In this document: piece after piece, positions 46,088-54,099 of the stretch
Layout of the letters: each line of letters opens with the position of its first letter
Numbering within the stretch: position 1 is the stretch's first letter
Source: Fibrivirga algicola
GTDB taxonomy: Bacteria; Bacteroidota; Bacteroidia; Cytophagales; Spirosomataceae
Assembly (NCBI RefSeq): GCF_011742925.1
Contig: NZ_WAEL01000002.1
Span: 186,001-250,000 of the forward strand
DNA: 64,000 nt
Direction: 5' to 3'
The notes under the pieces: generated by a model
Seen by the model: the letters and a program-made list of their open reading frames with translations, nothing else
What the model was told of the DNA's origin: nothing
Database searches by the model: none
Program-made: the position numbers and the translations under genes

Positions 46088-46732
46088 ATGAAAACATCAA
46101 TCACAACACTCGCAGTAGCTCTTCTTGCAGCTGTTGGCGTTATCACTTCAGGACCAGCCGCACAAGCACAGAGCCGGGTACGTACCGGTATAAAAGGTGG
46201 CTTATCTGCCAGCACACTGCAATTCAACGAAGTTGATTTTTCGAATCGGAAAGAACGCATCGGTTTTCACGCTGGCGTGTTTACTCAAATACCAGTTGGC
46301 TCTGCGTTTGCTATTCAACCAGAGCTTCTTTACGTAAACAAAGGGGCTTCGTCGGGGTACAGAACGCTGGGTCAAGACAGTCGCGCTTCGTTTAACCTTA
46401 ATTATATCGATCTACCAGTGCTAGCTACGTTTAAGTTGGGAGATGCCGTTGAAATTCAAGCAGGTCCTTATGCGGGTTATCTGCTTAATTCAGGCGTAAG
46501 CAACACAGGCGGCGTTCTGGGCAACTCAGCTATTAATTTCAACGCAGATCAATTCAACCGGGTTGATTATGGTCTTGCCGGTGGTTTAAACGTATACTTC
46601 GGTCAGGTATTGCTAGGTCTGCGCTACACACAGGGTTTACAACAAATTGCCAACACTACTGCTTCTAGAGCAGTATTCAGTAACGCTAAAAACGGAGTTG
46701 GTTTGCTGTCTATCGGCTACAGCTTTAATTAA
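46088..46732 (+). CDS. Outer membrane beta-barrel protein (PorT/OmpX-like)
   Basis: A 214-residue exported protein with signal peptide (TTLAVALLAAVGVITSGPAAQA) and an eight-strand barrel pattern: RTGIKGGLSAST, GFHAGVFTQIPV, FAIQPELLYVNKG, YIDLPVLATFKLGD, AGPYAGYLL, YGLAGGLNVYFG, LLGLRYTQGLQQI and VGLLSIGYSFN. This is the PorT-family porin fold common in Bacteroidota. Role: small outer-membrane barrel, probably stress-induced given the sigma54-like element. A terminator follows at 46741-46777. Confidence 0.9.
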   Translation: MKTSITTLAVALLAAVGVITSGPAAQAQSRVRTGIKGGLSASTLQFNEVDFSNRKERIGFHAGVFTQIPVGSAFAIQPELLYVNKGASSGYRTLGQDSRASFNLNYIDLPVLATFKLGDAVEIQAGPYAGYLLNSGVSNTGGVLGNSAINFNADQFNRVDYGLAGGLNVYFGQVLLGLRYTQGLQQIANTTASRAVFSNAKNGVGLLSIGYSFN

Positions 46733-46740
46733 ATATTACG

Positions 46741-46777
46741 GGTTTCTGTTTCAGGTGATTTACCTGAAACAGAAACC
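46741..46777. terminator. 16-bp perfect hairpin after porin gene
   Basis: Arms 46741-46756 and 46762-46777 pair exactly with loop GATTT. It serves the porin gene and the convergent sigma54 activator gene. Confidence 0.8.
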
Positions 46778-46781
46778 TCGC

Positions 46782-48248
46782 TTATAGATGAATATCGTAC
46801 GCTTTCAACTTGTTGTACAACGTTTTGCGGTCGATGTTCAGGACTTCAGCAGCCTTCGTTTTGTTGTATCCCGTTTTCTCAAGGACTTTCAGAATGGCAG
46901 CTCGTTCGGCGCTTTCTGACACTGACTTCAGATTGCCGCCCTGTGATGGTTGTTGCATAATTGGCGGCGACCCAGGACGAATGGCATCAACCACAAACCC
47001 AGCTGATTCTTCAGCCGATATGTAAGTAGGCGACACAATTTCATGGGGTAGTACATCAACCGTTATATAGTCTCCCTGCGTAAGTAGCACGGCCCTTTTC
47101 ACTACGTTCTGCAATTCACGTAGATTGCCGTGCCAATAGTAGTCTTTGAATTTCTCTCTAGCCTCTTCATCAAAGCCGATTACATCCTTTTCCAACTGTC
47201 GATTGGCAATCTCCAGAAAGTGTTCGGCAAACATCATAATGTCGGCACGTCGCTCACGCAACGCAGGCAAATCAATTCTAAATTCGTCGAGCCGGTGGAA
47301 TATGTCTTCTCGAAAACGCCCTTGACGAACTGCATCGCGCAGGTCTTCATTAGTAGCGCACAGAATACGAACATCTACGCTAATATCGCTGTTGCCGCCT
47401 ACCCGCTTAATCTTACGTTCCTGAAGTACACGTAGTAACTTAATCTGATTTTCGTAAGATAAGTTACCGATCTCATCGAGGAACAGGGTGCCACCAGTGG
47501 CGTATTCAAAACTGCCCATCTTGTCAGACGTAGCACCAGTGAACGCTCCCTTCACATGGCCAAACAATTCGCTTCCAGCCAACTCCTTCGATAAGGCTCC
47601 ACAGTCGATGGCTACAAATGGCTTGCTGGCGCGCTTGCTACTCAAATGGATTGCATTGGCTACAAATTCTTTACCCGTCCCCGTCTCACCGGTAATGATT
47701 ACCGACATGTTGGTGGGAGCAATCAACTCAATATGTTTCTGTAATTGCTCGGCAGCCCGGCTCTTCCCAAAAATGAATCGCTTTCCATTGGGAGCCAATT
47801 CATTCTTGCCAGCCCGTTGCGCCTTAGGCGTAATTACCTTTTCAGGTTCAGCCACCACTTCTGGTGCTGCCTTGGTAGTTACTGCACTCTTCTTATCAAG
47901 TGCTCCTTTGATTGTATACAGGATCTCATCGGGCAGCAGGGGCTTAGTGACATAATCGAACGCACCATATTTGAGCGCCTGCACAGCAATACGAACGTCA
48001 GAATAGCCAGTAATGATGATAACAGCCGTATTCGGACTCAGAACTTTGATGCGACGTAGCATCTCCAATCCGTCTGTATCTGGTAGTTTAAAATCGCATA
48101 TTACCAAATCATACGATTCTTTCCGGAGCAGCAGCAGCCCGTCTTCACCTCGTTGTGCTGATGCCGTTTTGTATTTCTGTTTGGTCAGAAAACGTTCCAG
48201 CAGCACACAGATGTCATTATTATCGTCGATGATCAGGATTTTTTCCAT
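46782..48248 (-). CDS. Sigma54-dependent response regulator, NtrC family
   Basis: A 488-residue activator. Receiver (1-120, Asp52 in ICDFKLPDTDG), AAA+ domain (about 160-400) with Walker A GETGTGKE, sigma54-contacting GAFTGA (in VKGAFTGATSD) and Walker B-type TLFLDEIG, then a Fis-type HTH (ILKVLEKTGYNKTKAAEVLNIDRKTLYNKL). It should open promoters bound by sigma54. This implies rpoN in the genome. Two candidate sigma54 elements (46005-46019 and 49184-49198) flank its neighbourhood. Confidence 0.97.
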   Translation of the reverse strand: MEKILIIDDNNDICVLLERFLTKQKYKTASAQRGEDGLLLLRKESYDLVICDFKLPDTDGLEMLRRIKVLSPNTAVIIITGYSDVRIAVQALKYGAFDYVTKPLLPDEILYTIKGALDKKSAVTTKAAPEVVAEPEKVITPKAQRAGKNELAPNGKRFIFGKSRAAEQLQKHIELIAPTNMSVIITGETGTGKEFVANAIHLSSKRASKPFVAIDCGALSKELAGSELFGHVKGAFTGATSDKMGSFEYATGGTLFLDEIGNLSYENQIKLLRVLQERKIKRVGGNSDISVDVRILCATNEDLRDAVRQGRFREDIFHRLDEFRIDLPALRERRADIMMFAEHFLEIANRQLEKDVIGFDEEAREKFKDYYWHGNLRELQNVVKRAVLLTQGDYITVDVLPHEIVSPTYISAEESAGFVVDAIRPGSPPIMQQPSQGGNLKSVSESAERAAILKVLEKTGYNKTKAAEVLNIDRKTLYNKLKAYDIHL

Positions 48249-48378
48249 AGAAAATACCCGATCCGGCTAGCAGCGCCGTCTCGGGGTGGCAGGAATGGTG
48301 GAAAGGCTATCGGTGTACTGAAACTGCGTTACAAAAAGTTACACAGTTATAAACAACATCGTGTAGATAAAGGTGCGG

Positions 48379-48756
48379 TTAAACCTGTATAGACTCTAAC
48401 GCCTGTTCGACAGTTTTTCGGGTAAACGGTTTACCCATAAAATAATCAGCTCCCTGATCACTGGCCCGCTTTCGCTCAGCCATACCATCAAAAGCACTGA
48501 TCATAACCACCTTTGGGCTACCCATGATAGATACCTCCCCAGTTTTTATGACTGGCAACAAATCGAAACCAATGCCGTCAGGAAGGTTCAGATCTAAGAA
48601 TATTGCATCGAAATGCTGGCGACTCAGGCATTGACGGCCCTCTTCCAGATAATGCGCGCATGTTGGGTGATACCCCAGTCGGCGAAGCAATCCGGATAGC
48701 AGCAGGCAGATATCAGCCTCGTCGTCTACTATCAAAACGTGCTTCGTAGTTGTCAT
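48379..48756 (-). CDS. Single-domain response regulator
   Basis: A 125-residue receiver from ATG 48754-48756 (the frame continues 22 codons upstream, without conservation). Acidic pocket DDEAD, phospho-acceptor Asp55 in IFLDLNLPDG, Thr/Ser switch region VVMISAFDG, and Lys in YFMGKPFTRK. No output domain. It is 130 bp upstream of the sigma54 activator on the same strand and may act as an intermediate in a phosphorelay. Confidence 0.92.
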   Translation of the reverse strand: MTTTKHVLIVDDEADICLLLSGLLRRLGYHPTCAHYLEEGRQCLSRQHFDAIFLDLNLPDGIGFDLLPVIKTGEVSIMGSPKVVMISAFDGMAERKRASDQGADYFMGKPFTRKTVEQALESIQV

Positions 48757-49256
48757 ATTGGAATTAATGGCCGGTCTGAAGGTATAATTAGTTACCGAAC
48801 CCCCTACTCTTGCACCATTCATAATAAGTTTTTATAAATTTTATGTCTTTGCTGTCAGCGTATTACTATAAAATATAATGCCTGATTTACGCTCGTGCAC
48901 TAATTAGATGCCTGTGCATTGATAAACAGCCCGTAGAGAAGCAGTTAGCTATGTTAATAGTCTGCAAGCATTAACGCCCGTATCCAAGCTCATTTGGTAG
49001 TATGGGGAAAAGTGTGGATTTGTTGCCTATGTAACCCCATCACATTGGGGAATAATCTCCACAACATACCGTCATTTTCTTGAACAGGCATAAAACAATA
49101 AAAGGCCATTTACATACGTATGTGCCTCATTTTCATTCCCTGGAGGCCTATACTGATGTTACTAACTGTGACAGACAGTAAAATGGCACGGAATTTTCGA
49201 AAGGGATAGACAGAATGCAACTTACGCTTTCTGATTTACTCAACAACACGAACGTT
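48757..49256. other. AT-rich 500-bp region with sigma54-like element
   Basis: Gene-free stretch before the small membrane protein. It contains a palindrome ACATACGTATGT at 49112-49123, a small CCCCA/TGGGG hairpin near 49036-49053 and the sigma54-like element at 49184-49198. No RNA gene is recognised. Confidence 0.4.
49184..49198 (+). promoter_or_regulatory. Sigma54-like element before small membrane protein
   Basis: TGGCACGGAATTTTC has a full -24 element (TGGCACG) and a -12 region TTTC with one mismatch to TTGC. Transcription would begin near 49210, which fits ATG 49257 better than the earlier ATG at 49215. Confidence 0.45.
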
Positions 49257-49418
49257 ATGGGAAATTTGCTATACACCATTGCTGTGATACTAATCATCAT
49301 TTGGGCACTCGGTTTCTTTGGATTCGGTAGCTTCGGAATGGGCGGTCTAATTCATGCTTTATTGGTTATAGCAATCATAGCGGTCCTGTTCCGGCTGATT
49401 AGTGGACGTGGCGTCTGA
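49257..49418 (+). CDS. Small membrane protein, lmo0937 family
   Basis: A 53-residue protein from ATG 49257. It has two hydrophobic segments (LLYTIAVILIIIWALGFF and GLIHALLVIAIIAVLFRLI) split by a Gly/Phe/Ser turn. This is the pattern of the lmo0937/DUF5670 stress-type membrane proteins. A 14-codon upstream extension from ATG 49215 is also open; the shorter start is preferred because family members start with MGNLLYTIAV-type sequence and because of the sigma54-like element. Function unknown; members are often stress-induced. Confidence 0.75.
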   Translation: MGNLLYTIAVILIIIWALGFFGFGSFGMGGLIHALLVIAIIAVLFRLISGRGV

Positions 49419-49556
49419 TACAATACGTTGACGATGTAGTTCACTAATCCAACAGGCCACTTCAACATTGATTCTAAACAGTGGTACGTTTAGGTTTGGT
49501 AAGGGTTAGCCCTTATGGTTTCATTTTAGGTTAAGTACAAGTTACGGTGGGTACGG

Positions 49557-49586
49557 AATCCCTGCGTCAGTTTGAACGCAGGGATT
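49557..49586 (+). terminator. Terminator after small membrane protein
   Basis: Stem AATCCCTGCGT (49557-49567) with ACGCAGGGATT (49576-49586), loop CAGTTTGA, then TTTA. Ends the lmo0937-like transcript. Confidence 0.75.
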
Positions 49587-49602
49587 TTTATTGTTCTATA
49601 GG

Positions 49603-49690
49603 CTGAAACGTCTATAAAAATAGTCCCGATTGTGTAAAGTCACGTTTAGATGACTTTACACAATCGGGACTATTTTTATAGACGTTTCAG
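49603..49690. terminator. 40-bp perfect hairpin downstream of the LytTR operon
   Basis: Arms 49603-49642 and 49651-49690 are exact reverse complements over 40 bp, loop CGTTTAGA. It ends 5 bp before the stop of the LytTR regulator gene, on whose transcript it would lie. Confidence 0.85.
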
Positions 49691-49695
49691 ACCTG

Positions 49696-50439
49696 TTACA
49701 AACTCATCATCTCTTTAAAACGGATCGCCTGACGTCGACTGATCTCGATCTTATCATTGCTTCCTCGCAGCGTAACCAGTAACCCGCCACTGAACCAGGG
49801 TTCAATCTTATCAATCCACTGCAAGTTGATAATGTGCTTGCGGTTAGCCCGGAAATAGGTAGTCGGGTCGAGCCGATCTTCAAGAGCGTTTAGCGACTTC
49901 AGCACCAATGGTTTCTGATCGTCGAAATAGAGCCGTACGTAGTTACCCATCGATTCAAAAAGCCGCACTTTACCCAGCTTGACGAACCAGCACTTCTCGC
50001 CGTCTTTTACAAATACCTGGTCCGACTCGCCCAGCAGCTTGGTATGGTCTTTAACGGCATCGGGTCGTTCGGTTACCGTGCTTTGGTGTAGTTCTTCCTC
50101 TACACGGTGAATGGCCTCACTAAGCCGCGACAGATCGACAGGCTTTAGCAGGTAATCGAGCGCGTTGAATTCAAACGCTTTGATGGCGTATTCGTCATAA
50201 GCCGTTGTAAACACTACCTCAGGTGCTTTGCCTTCTATAGCCTGTAACAATTCAAACCCGTTTTTTCCCGGCATCTGAATATCCAGAAACAACAAGTCGG
50301 GCTGGAGATCGTCGATCATTGGTAAGGCTTCGTCAGCATTGGCGGCTTCACCGACAATATCGACTTTCGGGAAGTTCTCGAGCAGGCGGCGCAGTTCGTT
50401 GCGGGCCAGTCGTTCATCATCGATGATAATAGTTCTCAT
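49696..50439 (-). CDS. LytTR family response regulator
   Basis: A 247-residue regulator with receiver domain (1-120, acidic DD at residues 7-8, phospho-acceptor Asp53 in FLDIQMPG) and a C-terminal LytTR DNA-binding domain (about 145-247: FVKDGEKCWFVKLGKVRLFESMGNYVRLYF, RANRKHIINL). It is 36 bp downstream of its LytS-type kinase. Such pairs regulate envelope, biofilm or carbon-uptake genes. Start ATG 50437-50439. Confidence 0.95.
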   Translation of the reverse strand: MRTIIIDDERLARNELRRLLENFPKVDIVGEAANADEALPMIDDLQPDLLFLDIQMPGKNGFELLQAIEGKAPEVVFTTAYDEYAIKAFEFNALDYLLKPVDLSRLSEAIHRVEEELHQSTVTERPDAVKDHTKLLGESDQVFVKDGEKCWFVKLGKVRLFESMGNYVRLYFDDQKPLVLKSLNALEDRLDPTTYFRANRKHIINLQWIDKIEPWFSGGLLVTLRGSNDKIEISRRQAIRFKEMMSL

Positions 50440-50475
50440 GTGGAAAAGGGAAATTGACCGCTACTCGTGACCGAT

Positions 50476-51558
50476 TCACTGAGTGACGGTTTCTCGTTCG
50501 GGGTTAAAGATGCTGTCAGACTGTTGAGGAACCTGCACATTGGCGACTACAATACCGGGCGATTCCTGCTCGATGGTAAAGCTGCCCGCCGAGCCATAAA
50601 GCAGATCGAGCCGTTGCGATGTATTTTTCAGGCCGAAGCCGCCCGAGGCTAGCTTATCGCCCAATGTACCTGTGTTTCGGATGCGGATATGAAGTTCATC
50701 ACGCCCCGATGTTCCAGTAACGATGCGACCCACCAGTTCAACGAAACCACCATTAACGGCCTTGGAAACACCGTGTTTAATGGCGTTTTCGACCAACGTC
50801 TGTAACATCATAGGCGGCACTTGCCAATAGTTGGCTTGCGGATCAACGGAGACACGACAATCGAGACGTTCTTCGTAGCGTACTTTTTCCAACGCCAGGT
50901 AATCCTGTACCGTTTTTATCTCTTCGCGTAGTTCAACGGTTTTGCGCCGGTCAGCCAACAACGAATTTCGGAGGATGTTTGACAGCTGCGTGATGCCCAA
51001 CTGTGCCTTTTGCGGATTCTCATGTACCAACGCCCGAATACTGTTCAAGGCATTGAACATAAAGTGCGGATTCAGTTGCGATCGCAGGACTTTAGCTTCC
51101 GTTTCCCGGATCGACGATTTCAGCAAAATCTTTTCGATCTCGGCTTGCCGGGTACGTTCCACGTAGTGGTAGGCGGTGTAACTCAATACCCAGGCCAGCA
51201 TGGTCTTCACCCAGCTTACCATAGTAGCCATGAAAAACGATAACCCGTGTAGCTGCTGATTCATGATCAGTTCCAGGTCTACAGGTACGTTGATGATCGA
51301 CATGATAAAGGCCAACACTACCACCGATGCCAGTACGCGGGGGACCAGTTGGAAGAAAGGTAAACGCACCCACTTCCACCGCTGGATGGTAAGGCGGTAC
51401 AAATGCGTAAGGCTGATGCCCAGCATGATATCGGCAAGGGCCAGATAGAACACTTCCGGAATAAAGCCATCATCGATCCAATAGATGATGAAATCGACCA
51501 TGATGAGCAGTGTCCAGCCGACGATCTGGCAAAACCAGTATATGCGTTGTTTCGACAT
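50476..51558 (-). CDS. LytS/YpdA-type sensor histidine kinase
   Basis: A 360-residue membrane kinase with four N-terminal hydrophobic helices (about 8-28, 36-52, 75-92 and 108-130), no periplasmic sensory domain visible, then the His_kinase motif QLNPHFMFNALNSI (His165) and an ATPase with TLVENAIKHGVSKA and GFGLKNTSQRL. It pairs with the LytTR regulator. Start ATG 51556-51558. Confidence 0.94.
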   Translation of the reverse strand: MSKQRIYWFCQIVGWTLLIMVDFIIYWIDDGFIPEVFYLALADIMLGISLTHLYRLTIQRWKWVRLPFFQLVPRVLASVVVLAFIMSIINVPVDLELIMNQQLHGLSFFMATMVSWVKTMLAWVLSYTAYHYVERTRQAEIEKILLKSSIRETEAKVLRSQLNPHFMFNALNSIRALVHENPQKAQLGITQLSNILRNSLLADRRKTVELREEIKTVQDYLALEKVRYEERLDCRVSVDPQANYWQVPPMMLQTLVENAIKHGVSKAVNGGFVELVGRIVTGTSGRDELHIRIRNTGTLGDKLASGGFGLKNTSQRLDLLYGSAGSFTIEQESPGIVVANVQVPQQSDSIFNPERETVTQ

Positions 51559-51713
51559 GCAGTTGGAGAAAAACCTATAATAGGCTTATCAACGAAACTA
51601 CATAAGAATGCCTTAAATGAGGCCTTGTTTGTGGGAAACCGCTTTATGTGTGGATAAACCGCAAGCTATACGGGATGAATGGTAGTAGCCGATTAAGAAC
51701 GACAAACAACGGA

Positions 51714-52349
51714 CTAAAAACTATTCACTGCCAGTAAATGGGCCGTATCATTGGCGACATCGAGCGTGAATAAACCTGTTTCTGATTGATGCGTTAGCTT
51801 ATACAAACACAAGTTACTATGCTCAAATTCGTCCATACGGGCCAGGGGCTTATCCAGGAGCCAGGAGAGTAAAATGCGCATTGCCCGGCCATGCATAGCC
51901 ACCAATACGGGTGACTCGTCGGCCTGCGCCAGTATGTAATCGATGGCGGGACGCTGACGGGCCACCACTTGCTCAGGACTTTCGCCCTGCTCAGTTGGCA
52001 ATGCGGTATTACCGGCCGACCAGTTTTCGATCAGGTTCCGGTAATAGTCATCGTCGAGCGTATTAGGAATCTTGCCTTCCATGATACCCCAGCTGATTTC
52101 ATTGAGCCCGGATAGTTTTTCGTAGGCAATACCCAACTCAATGAATGGTTCAACAGTCTGGTAAGTACGTATCAGCGTTGAGGTATAAATTTTGGCAAAC
52201 GGCACATGTTGGTAAGCCTGAAAAAATGCCATTGCCTGCGCCCGGCCCATATCGTTCAGATCGGCGTCGACACCACTGCCCTGCACAATGCCACGGCGGT
52301 TGTAGTCGGTTTCACCATGGCGAATTATATAAATGTCTTTACGTGCCAA
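51714..52349 (-). CDS. Histidine phosphatase family protein
   Basis: A 211-residue phosphatase starting at TTG 52347-52349 (no in-frame ATG upstream before a stop). The signature is RHGETDYNRRG with phospho-acceptor His11 (Arg10 and Glu13), and a second motif MHGRAMRILL with the distal His. The family dephosphorylates sugar phosphates or nucleotides. It is divergent from the thioesterase gene, 65 bp apart. Confidence 0.9.
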   Translation of the reverse strand: MARKDIYIIRHGETDYNRRGIVQGSGVDADLNDMGRAQAMAFFQAYQHVPFAKIYTSTLIRTYQTVEPFIELGIAYEKLSGLNEISWGIMEGKIPNTLDDDYYRNLIENWSAGNTALPTEQGESPEQVVARQRPAIDYILAQADESPVLVAMHGRAMRILLSWLLDKPLARMDEFEHSNLCLYKLTHQSETGLFTLDVANDTAHLLAVNSF

Positions 52350-52414
52350 AGCAGTTGGTGTTACTAGTCAGGTACCCTAATTTGGGTGCAAAATTACAGA
52401 TAAATCAGCGCATT

Positions 52415-52837
52415 ATGAAGTCTCCACTGACCTTAGAAAGCTTAATCGCCCTTAATAAACAGTCCATTGTAGGCCACCTTGGCATCGAGTTTCTGGAGGC
52501 CACTGAAGAGTACGTAACCGCCCGAATGCCAGTCGATGAACGTACCCATCAGCCCTTTGGCATCCTACATGGTGGCGCCTCGGTAGTACTGGCCGAATCA
52601 TTGGGTAGTGTGGCCTCGGTGCTTCGTCTCAGCGACCCCATTACGCAGCGGGCGGTAGGGCTGGAGATCAATGCCAACCATATCCGGTCGGTTAGCTCGG
52701 GTTGGGTCTACGGGAAATGTACGCCTATTCACCTCGGCCGCACCACGCACGTGTGGGACATTCGCATCACTGATGAGCAGGAACGCCTTGTTTGCATCAG
52801 CCGCCTGACCATCGCTATCATTCAAGCGAAGGCCTGA
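52415..52837 (+). CDS. PaaI/hotdog-fold acyl-CoA thioesterase
   Basis: A 140-residue protein from ATG 52415 (the open frame runs 90 codons upstream without coding character). The hotdog motif FGILHGGASVVLAESLG, with the catalytic Glu or Asp near the helix start, and GLEINANHIRS are typical of PaaI/MenI-like thioesterases. Substrate may be phenylacetyl-CoA-like or 1,4-dihydroxy-2-naphthoyl-CoA. It ends at TGA 52835-52837, directly upstream of a decayed peroxiredoxin gene. Confidence 0.9.
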   Translation: MKSPLTLESLIALNKQSIVGHLGIEFLEATEEYVTARMPVDERTHQPFGILHGGASVVLAESLGSVASVLRLSDPITQRAVGLEINANHIRSVSSGWVYGKCTPIHLGRTTHVWDIRITDEQERLVCISRLTIAIIQAKA

Positions 52838-52838
52838 T

Positions 52839-53347
52839 TGTACTCATCGATCAAGCTGATTCAAAAAAAACAACGAATTCTACGAGATCTCGTCAGCCGA
52901 CTACCGCAATGCGGGCAAGTGGCTGGTCATGTTCTGATGGCCTAAAGACTTCATCTTCGTTTGTCCAATCGAGAGCACTGAGTTCAACAAAAAATTTGAC
53001 GATTTCGAAGATCGCGATACAATGATGAGTGGTGCTTTGACCGACAGCGAGTTCGTGCACCTAGCCTGGCGCAAGAACCACGATGATCTGCGTGGTCTGA
53101 AATTTCCAATGCTGGCCGACACTTCGGCCAGTGACGCCGAAGTGTTGGGTATTCTCGAGGCCAACGAGAAAGTAGCCTATCGCGTGACCTACATCGTTGA
53201 CCCGCAGGGTATCGTTGCTGGGTAAACGTGAATGACCTGTCTGTTGACCGGAACGTGAACGAAGTACTTCGCGTACTTGACGCAGTGCAAACTGACGAGC
53301 TTTGCCTCTGCCATTGGGTAAAAGGTGAAGCAACAATCAACGCGTAA
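52839..53347 (+). pseudogene. ahpC: Decayed peroxiredoxin (AhpC-like)
   Basis: Most of the protein is readable but broken. There is no start and about 15-20 N-terminal residues are missing. Residues from FYEISSADYRNAGKWLVMF run into TGA 52935-52937 in place of a Phe. The active-site line is PKDFIFVCP, where the catalytic Thr of PxxxTxxC is Ile. Reading continues through ADSEFVHLAWRKN-like sequence to GIVAG, where a one-base deletion near 53217 leads to TAA 53223-53225. The out-of-frame remainder (NVNDLS, NVNEVLRVLDA, DELCLCHW) ends at TAA 53345-53347. A frameshift at the A8 tract 52863-52870 is also possible. The CxxE and resolving cysteines are still there but no functional product is expected. 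Confidence 0.85.
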
Positions 53348-53348
53348 C

Positions 53349-53913
53349 ATGACTATCACCCGCACTGATACTGCCACGGCGACCCTAACTAATCTGGGCT
53401 TGACGCGAGCGCCGAGTTTCCCGTGCTCGATTCACTGGGCGACAACAAGTACCTGCGTGATCTGAAAATCAACGTAGGCAGCCAGCAACTGATGGCTAAA
53501 GAAAGCCGCTTACTCGCGCTGTCGATAGCGGTCAATGAAAAGTAAAAGCCCCTGATCGATGCGTTCTCGGCCGCTGCGCTAGAGGCAGGTGCCACCAACA
53601 CCGAAGTAGCCGAAACACTAGCCTGCACTTCGCTGCTGAGCACAAACAACATTTATTACCGCTTCCGGCACTTCGTCGACAAAGACATGTACACTAATGC
53701 ACAAGCCGGTATCCGGATGAGCATTATGATGGCGCCAGTGCTGGGCAAAGAGTTTTTGAACTCATGAGTCTGGTTGTATCCGCCATTAACGGCTGCGAAA
53801 TGTGCGTGCGCTCGCATGAAGAAAGCGTGTTGACACACAAGACTTCTGAAGCCCGCGTTCTGGGTGCAATCCGGCTGGGCGCCGTTCTGAAGGGCCTGAT
53901 TACAATGCGGTAA
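53349..53913 (+). pseudogene. Decayed AhpD/carboxymuconolactone decarboxylase-family gene
   Basis: ATG 53349 follows the previous gene by 1 bp. The first 18 codons read normally, then a frameshift near 53400-53413 moves to another frame, where FPVLDSLGDNKYLRDLKINVG and SRLLALSIAVNEK are recognised. TAA 53543-53545 interrupts it. The line resumes in KPLIDAFSAAALEAGATNTEVAETLA, then a one-base deletion in the T run 53753-53757 shifts to SLVVSAINGCEMCVRSHEESVL, the AhpD CxxC plus His site, and ends at TAA 53911-53913. At least three lesions, so a pseudogene. It was the partner of the peroxiredoxin (disulfide reduction). Confidence 0.85.
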
Positions 53914-53952
53914 AAAGACCTCTTATATGAGTCTGTCGTAACTATTTATCCT

Positions 53953-53987
53953 AAAACCGAATTAGGCTAGTGGTTCGGTTTTTTTGT
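53953..53987 (+). terminator. Terminator after the decayed ahp genes
   Basis: Arms AAAACCGAA (53953-53961) and TTCGGTTTT (53974-53982), then T5. A remnant or functional terminator of the former operon. Confidence 0.7.
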
Positions 53988-54099
53988 GTCTTTTCACTTA
54001 CCGCCTAATAAATCCCAGGCACACTTTACTAACAACCTATTGATATACAGGAAGTAACTCATTAGTATTAGGTCTGTTCTCACTAAAATCCAGACCTCT

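Noticed and set aside
49112-49123. Palindrome ACATACGTATGT
   Set aside because: A single short palindrome in an AT-rich region, with no second copy and no assigned regulator; noted in the region entry only.
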